NCBI GenBank assembly: GCA_015183035.1
Contig: JACZZP010000003.1
Span: 124,001 to 188,000, forward strand
Length of the DNA stretch: 64,000 nt
From: Meloidogyne chitwoodi
Lineage: Eukaryota; Nematoda; Chromadorea; Rhabditida; Meloidogynidae
Direction of reading: 5' to 3'
Position numbers and translations under genes: made by a program. Each line of letters opens with the position of its first letter. Position 1 is the stretch's first letter. Positions 1-10,618 of this stretch are shown one piece after another. The notes beneath the pieces are model-generated. The model was not told the DNA's origin. It was given only the letters and a program-made list of their open reading frames with translations, and ran no database searches.

Positions 1-2114
1 TATTTTTCTTCCCAGCAATTTTTTGCTCAAACAAATCAGTTTTATTAAGAAAAAGAATCATTCCTGTATTGATGAACCATTTGGCCATACAAATTGATCG
101 AAATAAATTCATCGATTCCATTAAACGATTCTAAATTAAAAAATAAAATTAATTTACTGTGTTTTCATCTTCTTCAAGTTGTTGGTCAAATTCACTAATA
201 GCAGTGACAAAGATTATTGCTTGTACATTCTATAGAATATTTATTTAATTATTTAAAAATATAATTTACATCAAAGCAATGAATCCATTTTCTTCGTTCA
301 TTTCTCTAAAAAACCACTTTTGTAGGAGGAACAGACGTTTCAGTGTAAACCTTATAACTCGTGAAAAACTAAACCAATAAAAATACTTTTAGTATCATTC
401 GATAGAGAATTAAATTTGCTATTAGACTTGAAATTTTCAAAATTTTAAAAAATTTTACAAAACCGTTTTGAGGAAAAAATTAAAATTTTTGGAAGATTAC
501 TAGCGTTTTTAAACCTTATCTTTTTTGTTTTTAAACTTAAAAATATTAAAATTATTAACCTTGTATAAAATTAAATTCTCTATCGAAAGGTACCAAAAAC
601 ACCAGATAAGGTCAATCGGTTCACATGTTATAAGACTGGCAATGAAACGTTCGTCTCCCCCAAAACTTACTTGTCCTCCAACATCAAATACGCGAAAAGG
701 AAAGCGATTAACCGTAAATTGGACCTTTAACATTTTTAAAATTAAATTAGATCCTTCAAAAGAAAAATTAAAGAAAAATAAACCTCAACAATACCACTCG
801 TCGGGACTCTAAGCAACAAAATGTCCTGTACAGTGGGTACATAATTTGACGCACTGATGCGATCGAGGGAATTGAAAAAACTTAAAAATAAACAACTTTT
901 AAAATTAAAAACTTTTTTTTTCAAACTGTGGAAGAGATTCTTGTATATGAAATTGTTCACAATTTGGCAATAATTGTTTATGAACTGCTGGATCTGTCCA
1001 AAACTGTTTTAGAGCAGTAATAAATCTGGGAAGCTCAAAAGGCTTAGAATAAGTTAAACAATGTCTTAATTCGGTAATAGATGTCTTTTTAAATATAAAA
1101 AAATTAATAAATTATAAAATAAATTAAAAAAAAACCTCAGTTTCTGTCAAATCCCAACGATCAATTAAATTAGTAGAAATTTGTAAAATACGTTCAATTG
1201 ACAAGACAAAACTGGAATGAACACTAATTCTCCATTTGGTTCTTTCCTCAACTGAATTGAAGCTATTTGTATGCAGAATCCTTAAATAATAAAATTAATT
1301 AATTGCCAGACTCAAAAGGAACATTGACTCTTTACAAATTGTAAGACATCAGAAAATTGTGGTAAGAAGATAATTTATTTTTCTCTAATCACTACTGAAG
1401 TAAATGTACGCAAGTATTCGCAGCTATTCGCAATACAGGAAAAAAATATTTTTCTCTACTGACTAGAGTGCGGCGCTCTTGTGTCTGACAGGATTTATAT
1501 AATTCTCTTCAGAGCGCCTGTGATAAAGGCCACTCTCTCGTGTGAAAAAGACGCAGGAATTGTGTACAGTTTTGGAAAAGAGCAGGTCATTTGACATTTC
1601 TCTGACCTCAACTGACCACTGGTCAGTTTTTCTGCGTCTTTTTCACACGAGAGAGTGGCCTTTATCACAGGCGCTCTGAAGAGAATTATATAAATCCTGT
1701 CAGATACAAGAGCGCCGCACTCTACTACTGACCATGCATAAAATTATTTCTCTTAAAACGATAGAGAGGGATAACTAAATGTGTGGAGAGACAATGGTCA
1801 TTTAGAGATCAATATAATTTAGAATGCTAAGTTAGAGAAAGAAAAATAGGAGAAAATATAAAAATAGAGAACAAAACTTAACTGCATTTGTTTTAGCATT
1901 GTACTCTTTCCACTTGCAGCAGCGCCTTTTTTTTAAATTAAAATTTTTAAAATATTTAAAAAAAATTTCATTTTACCTAATAAAAGTAATTTTAAAGTTT
2001 TCTTTTGTTCTTTAAAGTCCTAAATATTATTTAATTTTTTTTAAATTTAATTTTTAAATTTAATACCTCAATCAACTGTTTTTCAATTGTATCTTTATTG
2101 AAGCAATTTCCCAT
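1..2114 (-). CDS. Heterotrimeric G-protein alpha subunit, divergent nematode type (3' end outside window)
   Basis: GTP-binding switch that couples seven-helix receptors to effectors at the inner face of the plasma membrane. Ten exons were read: 2067-2114, 1977-2019, 1883-1925, 1136-1280, 927-1084, 784-880, 671-724, 270-305, 158-229 and 1-130. Together they give about 275 residues in one continuous frame. The N-terminus MGNC offers Gly2 for myristoylation and Cys4 for palmitoylation. The P-loop at residues 31-39 reads GAAASGKST, where the family norm is GAGESGKST. Switch I is RVPTSGIVE (170-178), switch II FDVGGQ (191-196, catalytic Gln kept), and the base-recognition motif is NKTD (261-264). 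Spacing matches Galpha-i. The last ~80 residues, including the receptor-binding tail, lie beyond position 1. Two introns carry inverted repeats. The family assignment is firm; which GPA paralogue it is cannot be said. Confidence 0.93.
324..662. repeat. Fold-back repeat (family A) filling a G-alpha intron
   Basis: The left arm begins near GACGTTTCAGTG, continues through CTTATAACTCG, and carries GATAGAGAATTAAATT at 401-416. The right arm is its reverse complement (AATTCTCTATC near 574, ending GGCAATGAAACGTTCGTC). The element takes up almost all of the 365-bp intron 306-670, and the GT donor lies just outside its end. It is one of about 15-20 related copies in the window. Confidence 0.85.
1463..1727. 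mobile_element. Hairpin MITE-like element in a G-alpha intron
   Basis: Two arms of about 95 bp (1465-1560 and 1631-1726) are nearly perfect reverse complements around a ~70-bp loop. Arm sequence includes AGAGTGCGGCGCTCTTG on the left and the matching CAAGAGCGCCGCACTCT on the right, with one or two mismatches. The element lies in the ~600-bp intron between the P-loop exon and the next exon (1281-1882). It has no coding capacity, so it would be a non-autonomous element. It is more GC-rich than its surroundings and unrelated to family A. I saw no clear target-site duplication. Confidence 0.75.
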
Positions 2115-2537
2115 TATTTTTTGAACCTAAAAATAAAAATTTTGAAAAATTGTGGACATTAAAGTATTTTAATTTTATTTTAATTTGTGTAAAAAATAAA
2201 ATTATTTTTTACACAAATTTAATCAAAAAAAAAAAGAAAAAAAATTTCTCGTGTGTGTGGTCCAATTTAAACGGAAATTACCATTTTTAAATAAAAATAA
2301 AAATTAAAAAAAAATAACCATTTTTTCAAATTTAAGCGCCAATTTTTTTCTTTTATTTTAAGAGCGTCATATTTTTTTTTTAATTTTCCATTTCCCCCTT
2401 TTTGCGTGTTTATTTTTATTTAATTTGATTTTTTTTTGCATAGATAATTTACATTTTTTTATTTTTAGATAAATTGGACATTAGAGTCTCAAAAATATTT
2501 TTTTTTTTTTTAGATTTTTTGGGATTAATTTCTACAA
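2115..2537. promoter_or_regulatory. Shared divergent 5' region of the G-alpha and sld-2 genes
   Basis: The two start codons face away from each other across 423 bp, so this block must hold both promoters unless leader exons lie elsewhere. It contains a perfect palindrome with 18-bp arms and a 2-bp spacer at 2182-2219 (arm AATTTGTGTAAAAAATAA). Long A and T runs make up the rest. I see no unambiguous TATA box. Confidence 0.5.
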
Positions 2538-3303
2538 ATGTTTAACTTCAAAGCAACGACTACTTGTTCAAAAACACCTCTAAAACGTAAAAAATTGACT
2601 CTAAAACCGAATGAATTGAAAGATGAAGAATTTATGTCTCCTGTGAAGAGAAGAGCAAAATTGGTATTTTCTTTAAAAATCAATAAATCTTTAAAAAAAT
2701 TTTTAAAGTCAAATGATGAACCATTTAATCAATCTTCATCTTCTTCTCAATTAAATCTTCAAAGACCGTCAAAAATTGACCAATCTTTTATTTCTCCATT
2801 AAAAAATTGGCAAGGTTTTCTTCTTTCTTCTCCTAATTCAAGTAATACATCTTTTAATTATTTAAAAACACCATCACCTTCAAGAAGATTAAAAAGACCT
2901 GTTGTTTGTAAAAATATTGGAAATTTATTACTTGTTACTCCAGGTTTTTTTTTAATTAAATTTTATTAAGTGATCCTATTAGTTTATAAAGTTGTTAATT
3001 TTAAGTAGGAATTTTTATTCTTAAAATTTAACTTAATTTTATATTTATTAAGAAAAAGATTCTGAAGAAGAAGAGGAAGAAGAATCTGACGAAGATGAAG
3101 AAGAAGATCAACAAGAAATGATAAATGAAGAAGAAGAATCAAAAGAAGATGAAAAGCAAAAAAAGGTAAATAATAAAATTTGTTTAAAAAATAGAAGAAG
3201 TAAAAAAGAAAAAGGAAATTTTGTAAAATTAAATATGCGACATAGACGTTTTGCACCTAGCAGTAAATTTCAAAAGAAATGGAGAAGAAAAAGAAAATAT
3301 TAA
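2538..3303 (+). CDS. sld-2: SLD-2 / RecQ4 N-terminal-like replication initiation factor
   Basis: Sld2-type proteins are phosphorylated by CDK at S-phase entry and then bind the Dpb11/TopBP1/MUS-101 BRCT scaffold to help load the replicative helicase. Two exons (2538-2943 and 3053-3303, intron 2944-3052) encode about 218 residues. The C-terminal segment GNFVKLNMRHRRF followed by a basic FQKKWRRKRKY end resembles the conserved basic motif (NFVRLNM...WKQKWRKK) that I recall from metazoan RecQ4 and Sld2. Five full CDK consensus sites (S/T-P-x-K/R) are visible at T13, S34, S86, S113 and T134, plus minimal sites at S98 and T111. Residues ~136-175 are an acidic Glu/Asp run. There is no helicase domain, as in C. 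elegans SLD-2. A short GT...AG stretch at 3167-3195 stays in frame and I left it unspliced. Confidence 0.72.
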
Positions 3304-3738
3304 AAAATTAGGTTTGATTTTTAAATTTAATTAATTTTTTTAAATTTTAAGAATAAAATTGAAGACAAATTTTGGCACTGAACTGGACGCCCAAAATATT
3401 TAAAGTTTATTTAAATTTATAATCGATTTTTATTTTAATTTGTTATATTTTATAAATAAATCTCCGAATTATTTTTATTAAATATTTTTCTCTCTTCGTT
3501 TTTAATACTATTTTTTCAAAAAATTAGGTCAGTCAATGTACACCAAATGGTATATATACTAATAGAAATAAGCGCAAACTCTTCCTTTGTTGTTTATTTA
3601 TTTTGTATTTTTCTGCATATAAAAACTATAAAGTTTTATTTTTGTATTTACTATATTTAATATTATAAGAAAAACTTGAGTTTGTGATATTTCAAGTTTA
3701 TTTTTAAAGTTTTGTATTTTTTCTTTAAAAATACAAAA
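3304..3738. other. Spacer between sld-2 and a small membrane-protein gene
   Basis: AT-rich spacer. A family-A repeat end fragment (GGCACTGAACTGGACGCCC) sits at 3373-3392, just downstream of sld-2, without its partner arm. From about 3600 the sequence turns into [22 protein letters not shown] low-complexity DNA. No gene is seen. Confidence 0.6.
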
Positions 3739-3927
3739 ATGCAAAAACTTCAAGAAGCAGGAATTTCCTTTTCATTTATTTTTGGTGAATATATGCAATT
3801 GGTATATATAAATATTTAAAATATTTTTTAAGTCTTTTTAATTTAATTAAAGCTTGTGATTATATTATTTACTTGGCTGGCAATTCTTTCAATTCGTGAT
3901 TATTTATTTATTGTAGAAACAAGTTGA
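3739..3927 (+). CDS. Small single-span membrane protein, uncharacterised
   Basis: Two exons (3739-3801 and 3853-3927) with a 51-bp GT...AG intron encode 45 residues. Exon 1 reads MQKLQEAGISFSFIFGEYMQ; exon 2 opens with LVIILFTWLAILSI, a likely transmembrane helix, and the chain ends RDYLFIVETS. The start has a good context (AAAAATG), the splice is in phase 0, and the residue mix is not the Lys/Asn/Phe noise typical of AT-rich spacer. No family was recognised. It lies between two convergent genes in its own spacer. It could still be a chance ORF, because both exons are short. Confidence 0.45.
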
Positions 3928-4190
3928 ATTTATATAATTTTTAATGTCTAATTTTACAATCTAAGTTTATTTTGTATTTAAAGTTGTAAATTGTAATCAA
4001 GTTTGTAATTTAACTGTATTTCAAGTTTATTTTTTTTTGTATTTTAAGTTTATAAATTGTAATTAAGTTTCAAGTTGTAATTTAAGTTTAATATTTCAAG
4101 TTTATTTTTTTTATTTAAAGTTTGTAACTTGTAAAATTAAGTTTTAAGTTTGTAATTTAAATTTATTTTCGTAATTTAGTACCTTCAAGT
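3928..4190. repeat. Cluster of TTCAAGTTTATTTT / AAGTTTGTAA motifs
   Basis: Low-complexity DNA made of imperfect copies of TTCAAGTTTATTTT alternating with AAGTTTGTAATTTAAG. The same motif recurs at 5630-5760, 8340-8460, 10080-10260, 10850-10930, 11770-11960 and 12740-12960. It continues into the 3' end of the neighbouring minus-strand gene, whose stop codon lies inside one copy. Confidence 0.6.
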
Positions 4191-7100
4191 TTATTTTCCA
4201 GATTCTTGTGAATTTGTTGGAGATTCATTCCAACTATCAATAAGTCCATCAGAAATAGCAAGGGGTAAACAATGACCGCATGTTTTAGCACAAAGAACCC
4301 AAATCGCGCCGTGAGGGTATGAGACTAGTTGTAAGCGAAAGTTCCAAAGGAGAATTTCTAATAGAAAAATTTAAAAAAAAATATGCTAAAAATAAAATAA
4401 CCAAATTCCTTTGCTAATTTTGAGTCTGCTACTCGTATACAAGTTTGCCATTTCTTTTTACATCTCAAAGCAAAAAAAGAATTAACAGCAGCATCAGAAG
4501 GCAAGTTGCAACTTTAAAATTAAATAATTGAAAAATTAAAAAAAAAAATAAAAAAGTAACTCTAAGCGAGATAATCCACATTGATAAGCAGATGCCCTTT
4601 TTAATTCTAGCATTCGTTCAATTATTGGACCACCTTCAGCAGACAATAATAATTCGGCCAAATCGTCCTCAGATGAAAAAATATTAAGAAGTCCTCCAAT
4701 TTTCTATTTTTTTTTAATTTTTATTTTTTAAATTTATATTTTTAACACTTACATAAATCATTTTTGAAATTTGTTGTTTATCAATAGGTGTTTTTGCTGC
4801 CATTCCGGTGTTCAAAAAATTAATAGCAAAATGTAAATTTGACTAAAATTAAATTATCAAGTTTGTTTCAATTTTTTTAGTAAATTAATAAATTTATTAT
4901 ACTTTCATATTATTTCCTCCAATAAAATTTCGTAAATAACGAATAGTATGAAAAAGAGTGACTGATTGAATTGCAGAATCTCCAGTTGGGAAAAGACACA
5001 TAGACTTAAATGCAGAACAAAAATGTTCAGAAAGTCTGTTTCGACATTCAAAAACTTAAAAATTTTAAATTTTTATTATTAACTTTACATTATCTAACCT
5101 TTAGTAGTGGAAACCTTTGATGTTATCGTTTTTTTCCAAGTTAACTTGTAAAAGCAATTCGATTGCTTCATTGTAATTTAAAATAGGAGGAGCAGGAGCT
5201 GGTCTAACAATTGAAACAGGCTCAATCTTTGTAAAAGATAATACTTTTGTTACCTTTTTAAAAATTATTTAAAAAAAAATAAATAAATTATAACCTCTGG
5301 TATATTTTCTATATTTTCTTCTGAAGCATTGAGTTTAAAATAATTGGATGAAGCAGAAAGTTCTTGATTGTCAAATAATTCTGTTTTATTAATAATTATT
5401 GTTTTCTGTGCTGACAACAACAAAGAAGGCTCAAATGTTGTTAATTCAACATGTTCTGAAATTATTTCTTCATCAAAACTGCTAATCAAAACACTTGATG
5501 TATTTGTTGTTTGGTTTAAATTCTGAAAAATGAAAACATTAATCGCTAATATAACTACAGTTTCTCGAACTTTTGCTTCAAGTTTTTCGTCAAACTTATT
5601 CAATGATAACAAAGTTGGAAAGGAATTCTGGTTTGTTTGTTCAAAATTCTGGTTTAAATTGTTTTTTTAATTTCTAGTTTGTTTGTTTTAAATTTTTAAT
5701 TAAATTCAGCTTGTTTTGTTTATATTCTGATTTGTATTTTGTTTTGTTTAATTAAAACTTTTATTAATTTATAAAACATAAACATGAACACAACAATTTA
5801 AAACAATACAAAAGACAAAATAAAACAAACATCGTAAACAAAACAACATAGAAAATAATTAAATTGTTCACCTTTTCTTCTGTTTTGTTTTCAAATAATT
5901 TCTTAGAAGGTTGTGGTAGATCAGTTGTTGTTTCAATTGTTACAAATTCTTCTATTATTTCTTCTGTAAATTCTTCTATTGTTTGATTTGATAAAATAGG
6001 TTTATTATTATTATTTATTAAGTTTGTTTGTGTTGTTGAGAAATTGTTTAAATTGCTAATGTTTGTTTCAAGTTTATTTTGAAGTTTTGTTTCAAGTTTA
6101 TTTTCTTCTTCTTCAGCTATTATCAAGTCTTCAAGTTTACTTTTTTCTTCAAATGTTGTTTCTATTGTCGTTGTTGGTGTCAAGTTTTCAAGTTTGCTTT
6201 TTTCAATATTTATCTCAATCAAGTTTTCAAGTTTATTTTCTTCAGTAGTTGTTGGTATTAGGTTTGTTTCAGTCGTTAATTTTTCAAGTTTGTTTGCTTT
6301 AAGTAATGTTGCTATTGTAGATGTTGTTATGTTTTCAAGTTTACTTTCTTCCAACAATGTTTTTTCGCTTAAAAGTGGAATAGATTCTTCTTGTTGTGAA
6401 ATGTTTTTATAAGGCATTTCTTCAAGTTGAATATTTTGTTTTTGAATTATTATTTGTTTTAAAGGATCTTCCTTTAATTTATTCTTTTCTTCTTTTTCTT
6501 CAATCTCTTCTGCTGTTTTTAATTCTTCTTCATCAGAATATTCATCAATATATTCATCATTCATTTCTTCTTCTTCTGAAGCTTTTTCTAATTCAATAGG
6601 TAAAGGTTTAGGTCTCCACTTTAAAAAATATAATTTTTTTTTTAAATTATTTAAAAAAATCTTCTTACATCAGAATTACATTCAAAACTCTCTTTTTTAA
6701 TTTTTTCAACACGTGTATCTAAAATTTGTCCATATTGGTCAGTTGCTTTAATATTTTGACTTGGAGAGCAATATTCATAACTAGCATTTAAAAATATTGG
6801 TTTTGAATTTTCATCTTGTTCACATAATTTATAAATTCCTTTAACTTCTTCTTTATTTAAATTACAGGTAGTTTTATTATTTTCTTCTTTGGTTATATTA
6901 AAAAAGCAACTTCCTCTAGGCACTTTTATTGTACCAAAAAGACAATCTAATTTAATTTTAAAATTAAAAAATATTAAAAAAAAAATAAAACGTGTCAGTT
7001 CCCATGCTCCATGCAGTTCTGGTTCAATTTTTCTAGTACAAGTTCGAATAGAGTCAGAATCCTCATCGGTTGATCCAAAAGGAAACTCTTCCCCAGTCTC

Positions 7101-9685
7101 TTCCTTTATACAATTTTTTACTTAAAAAAAAAAAATAATTTAAAATATTTAAAAAAATAAACCTCCATTTTTAAAGGATATTCCAGTAGAATTAACTTCA
7201 CAATGAATAAGAAGATTATTATTATTATCAGGCAATGGTTCAATTTGCCCTAATGTCATTGAAATATTTTTTGGTTCAAAAAAGCATCCAATTTTGTAAA
7301 TTCTTCCATTTGGAAAGCATTGAAGTATATCAAGACTATTTACAAGTTGTTCTGTTGGTTTTAAATTGATTGAACCAAATTTACATCCAATAGGTTTTTC
7401 AATTTGTATTCCATTTGGAATGCAGAATTCAGCAGTAACTATATTTTGATGCTAAAAAAAATAAATATTAAATTTAAAAAAAAAATATATATATTTTTAA
7501 CATTTTTAAAGTATAAAAATCCTCCAAGTGGAATAATATTTCCATAAGAATCAATACAATCTATTTTTTTAATTAATTAAATTTTAAATTAATTAAAATT
7601 TAAAAAATACCTCTATGTCTGGTGATAAACCAAAATGCTAAAAATAAATTTTTAAAAAACTTGTAAAAATTTAAAAAAAAATTATTTTTTTTATAAATAA
7701 ACCTCTGTGATTCAAATTATCTTTTAAATTGTTTCCCAGCGACAATCGTTCTTGTTCACAAAAAAGTCTTAATTTAAGATTTGCTCCACCAATTGGTACA
7801 ATAAAGAAATGACCAGGTAAAATAATTGTGTCACCAAATTTGCAATGAGTTTCTAAAAAAAAATTAAAAAAAAATCTAAAAATATATATAAGAAAATTAA
7901 CCGTGATATTTGATCAATCCAATCCCTTCTTCACATTTTTCAAATAAACCATTGCTACCATTGCTAATATTTCCTTCACTTTCTCCAATTTTTAATTGTT
8001 TTCCTGAAGAACTTTTACAGCCTAAAAAATCTTTTTTTTTAAACAAATATTTATTTAAAAAATTTACCCAAATATATTAATCCTTCTTTTCGACATTCCA
8101 AAATATCATTATTAATTGTATGGTTTTTACCCAAAGAAATCCAATTAAGTAAATTTGAAGGATCAACACATCCAACCAATTCGATTTGACTAGTTAAGGA
8201 CCATCGATAAATAAATCCATGACAAACATAAAGATTTTGGCCAAATAAGAGAAGACAGTCAGCAGACACTTCGGGGACTTTAGAGAGAAAAAAAAGAAAA
8301 GTAAAAAGTTTAAAAATTAAATAAATTACAATCTAGAAAATCTCTCAAGTTTACAAAAATAAACTTGAAAATAACCTTGAAAATAAAGCTTGTAAAACAA
8401 GCTCAAAAATACACATTTTAACAACCTTAAGTTTAAATATAATATACAAACCTTTTGGAATAATCAACTTTCTAGCCCATCCACTATTATTGAGACAATG
8501 AACAACAGCATTTCCTTCAGGGAATTCTAATTGATGACCAATTTCAATAGTTACTGGTAATGATGAAGAATTAAAATGATGAATACAACCTGTTAATTAA
8601 AAGATTATTAAATTTTTATTTAAACAAAATTAAAATATACGAATAGGTCCAAGCACAACTTTATTAGGCAAAGCTTTCTTCTTCTTTTTGCTTCTACTTA
8701 AACTTAATGTTGCTGATGTTGTAGCATTTGTTATTGCAACTTTGATTAATTTGCATTCAAAAATATAATTAAATCCATCAGATTGATGTGCGCCTATTTG
8801 TAAACGTATTTCAGAACCATTAGTAGCATTTGCACCGACACAATCTAAATTTAAAAAAATAAAACTTGAAAAGTACAAACTTAAATATAAACTTTAAATA
8901 CTTTCTATTCACAAACTTAAGTAAACTTTAAAATAAAATTTGTTTTGTAAACTAAATTTTTTACAAAACAAAACAACAAATATTAAAATGGTAAATATTA
9001 CAATCTGGAAAATAAGCATTTTGTCGACAAATATAATGCACATTATTCTCCAATTTCGTATCCTTTTTGTGACGGCATATGCGACGAACTTAAAAAATAA
9101 GAAAAATTGTTAAATATTATTTTTTAATTGTGAACGTTTTTTGCGTATAATCAATTTACGAAGAGTTTGAATATTTTGGTCAAATAAACATTCAACTCGG
9201 CGATTTGGAAATTCTAAATTTGTGTTTGGTTTCATAAATCTTGTACCCTCAACACAATCTGAAAAAGATTTTAATAAAATTAAGATAAAAAGAAACTAAC
9301 GTGTTCGAATGTATTGAACACTGTCTGGTGCATACTGAACACAAATAGAGCGAAAATGAGGCGTAATATACGTTGAGTTGATAGCTATTGCTAATGAGTG
9401 AGGCTCGTTTAACGGCACGCAGTCTAAAAAACAATAAAATAAAAAAGCAAACTTAAAAATTAAAAACAAACTTTGAAACATTTTATGTCCATCAATACAT
9501 TTATAAACTGCATAGTGTTGATAATAAAACAAACCATGTTGACAAGAGCCTAAAAATATTAAAATTAAAAAATATATTTTTTTTATAAATAAACCTGATA
9601 TTAATAGAGGTGAGCCACAATCGACGGTATTAAAATTCAGAAAATAGGCTATTAATGCAGGCAAAATGAATGATAAAAAAGCCAT
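4191..9685 (-). CDS. Secreted multi-module cysteine-rich protein with MIG-18-like fibronectin-I modules
   Basis: Probable extracellular matrix or surface protein of roughly 1,100 residues. The start at 9685 begins a signal peptide (MAFLSFILPALIAYFLNF). About eleven modules follow, each opening with GC, DC or HC and having a middle Cys ~30-40 residues later. Examples are GCVDPSNLL...LECRKEGLIYLGC and GCKFGSINL...LQCFPNGRIYKIGC. Nearly every module is its own exon bounded by phase-1 introns. An acidic and Ser/Thr-rich stalk (about 6590-5873) carries a degenerate SKLENL/ENKLE repeat. The C-terminal part (5627-4191) contains CRNRLSEHFCSAF and KTCGHCLPLAI and matches no family I know. The domain family is recalled from nematode MIG-18-like proteins. 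The joins at 5628-5871 and near 5130-5160 are less certain, and an alternative 3' end is possible. Confidence 0.65.
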
Positions 9686-10618
9686 AATCCTTCACCTGTT
9701 TTAAATTATAAATTAAAATGATTAGTAAAACTATTATATTTTTTTAAATATTCTTAAATTTCTTGGTTAATATAAAATAGAGAATGTTACCCCTCTACGG
9801 AATAAAATTTTATGTTTAAAAAATATTTTTAAAAAATCATCAAAAATTGAATTTATAATAAAAATTAAAATTATACACATACCTTGAATAATTTAAGCAG
9901 TTTTATGATCAGCATCATCCTATAAGTTGATTTGTCATCACTTTTTGCTTTTTATTTGGAAATATCATTTAAAGAATAAATCTAAAATCATTTTAAGCGT
10001 TTCCTGAATAACTGAATAATAAACTTTTATACTTTCAATATTCTTTTATAGTCTTTCAAAGGTAAGAATTTGTAATTTTTCTTCTTCAAGTTTATTTTTC
10101 CAAGTTGTAATTCTTCTTCTTAAAGTTTATTTTTCAAGTTTACAATTTGTAATTCTTTTTTTTCTTCTTTAAGTTTATTTTTCCAAGTTTCACATTCAAG
10201 TTTACAAATTGTATTTCTTATTTTCATTTTGCTTCAAGTTTATTTTCATATTTTGCTTCACCGGTTCCTTTAAAAATTTTATTAAAAAAAGTATGCTTCA
10301 CATTGTGTTTATCTACAAAATAAATGTAAAAATATTAATGGATAAAAACAATTTCAAAAACAAATAAAAATAATAAACAAATGCTTTTATTACCTATTTT
10401 TAAGAAAAGATTATTTATTTTTTAAAAATTGAAAATGTTCTGGAAGTGAACATAAAAATGGCGGTTTTTAAAGCTCATTTTATATTAACATTAATTGCGT
10501 GAGTGGTATTCTTAAAAAAAAAATTTTTTTGCGGTAAATTAATATTAAAATAAAAATATACATTAAATAAATTTTAAAAAATGTATTGCCTAAAAAATAA
10601 TTAGATTAATTTATTTTA
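9686..10618. other. Spacer between the secreted-protein gene and the homeobox gene
   Basis: The 5' region of the secreted-protein gene (9686 onward) is AT-rich with no recognisable box. 10080-10260 is a cluster of TTCAAGTTTATTTTTCC motifs. On the plus strand, 10459-10502 could be an isolated first exon (see findings). Nothing else is supported. Confidence 0.5.

Noticed and set aside
525..812. Plus-strand 95-residue frame
   Set aside because: It runs antisense through a G-alpha exon and the fold-back repeat.
6063..6599. Plus-strand frames opposite the stalk exon of the secreted protein
   Set aside because: They are antisense shadows of the repeated stalk exon.
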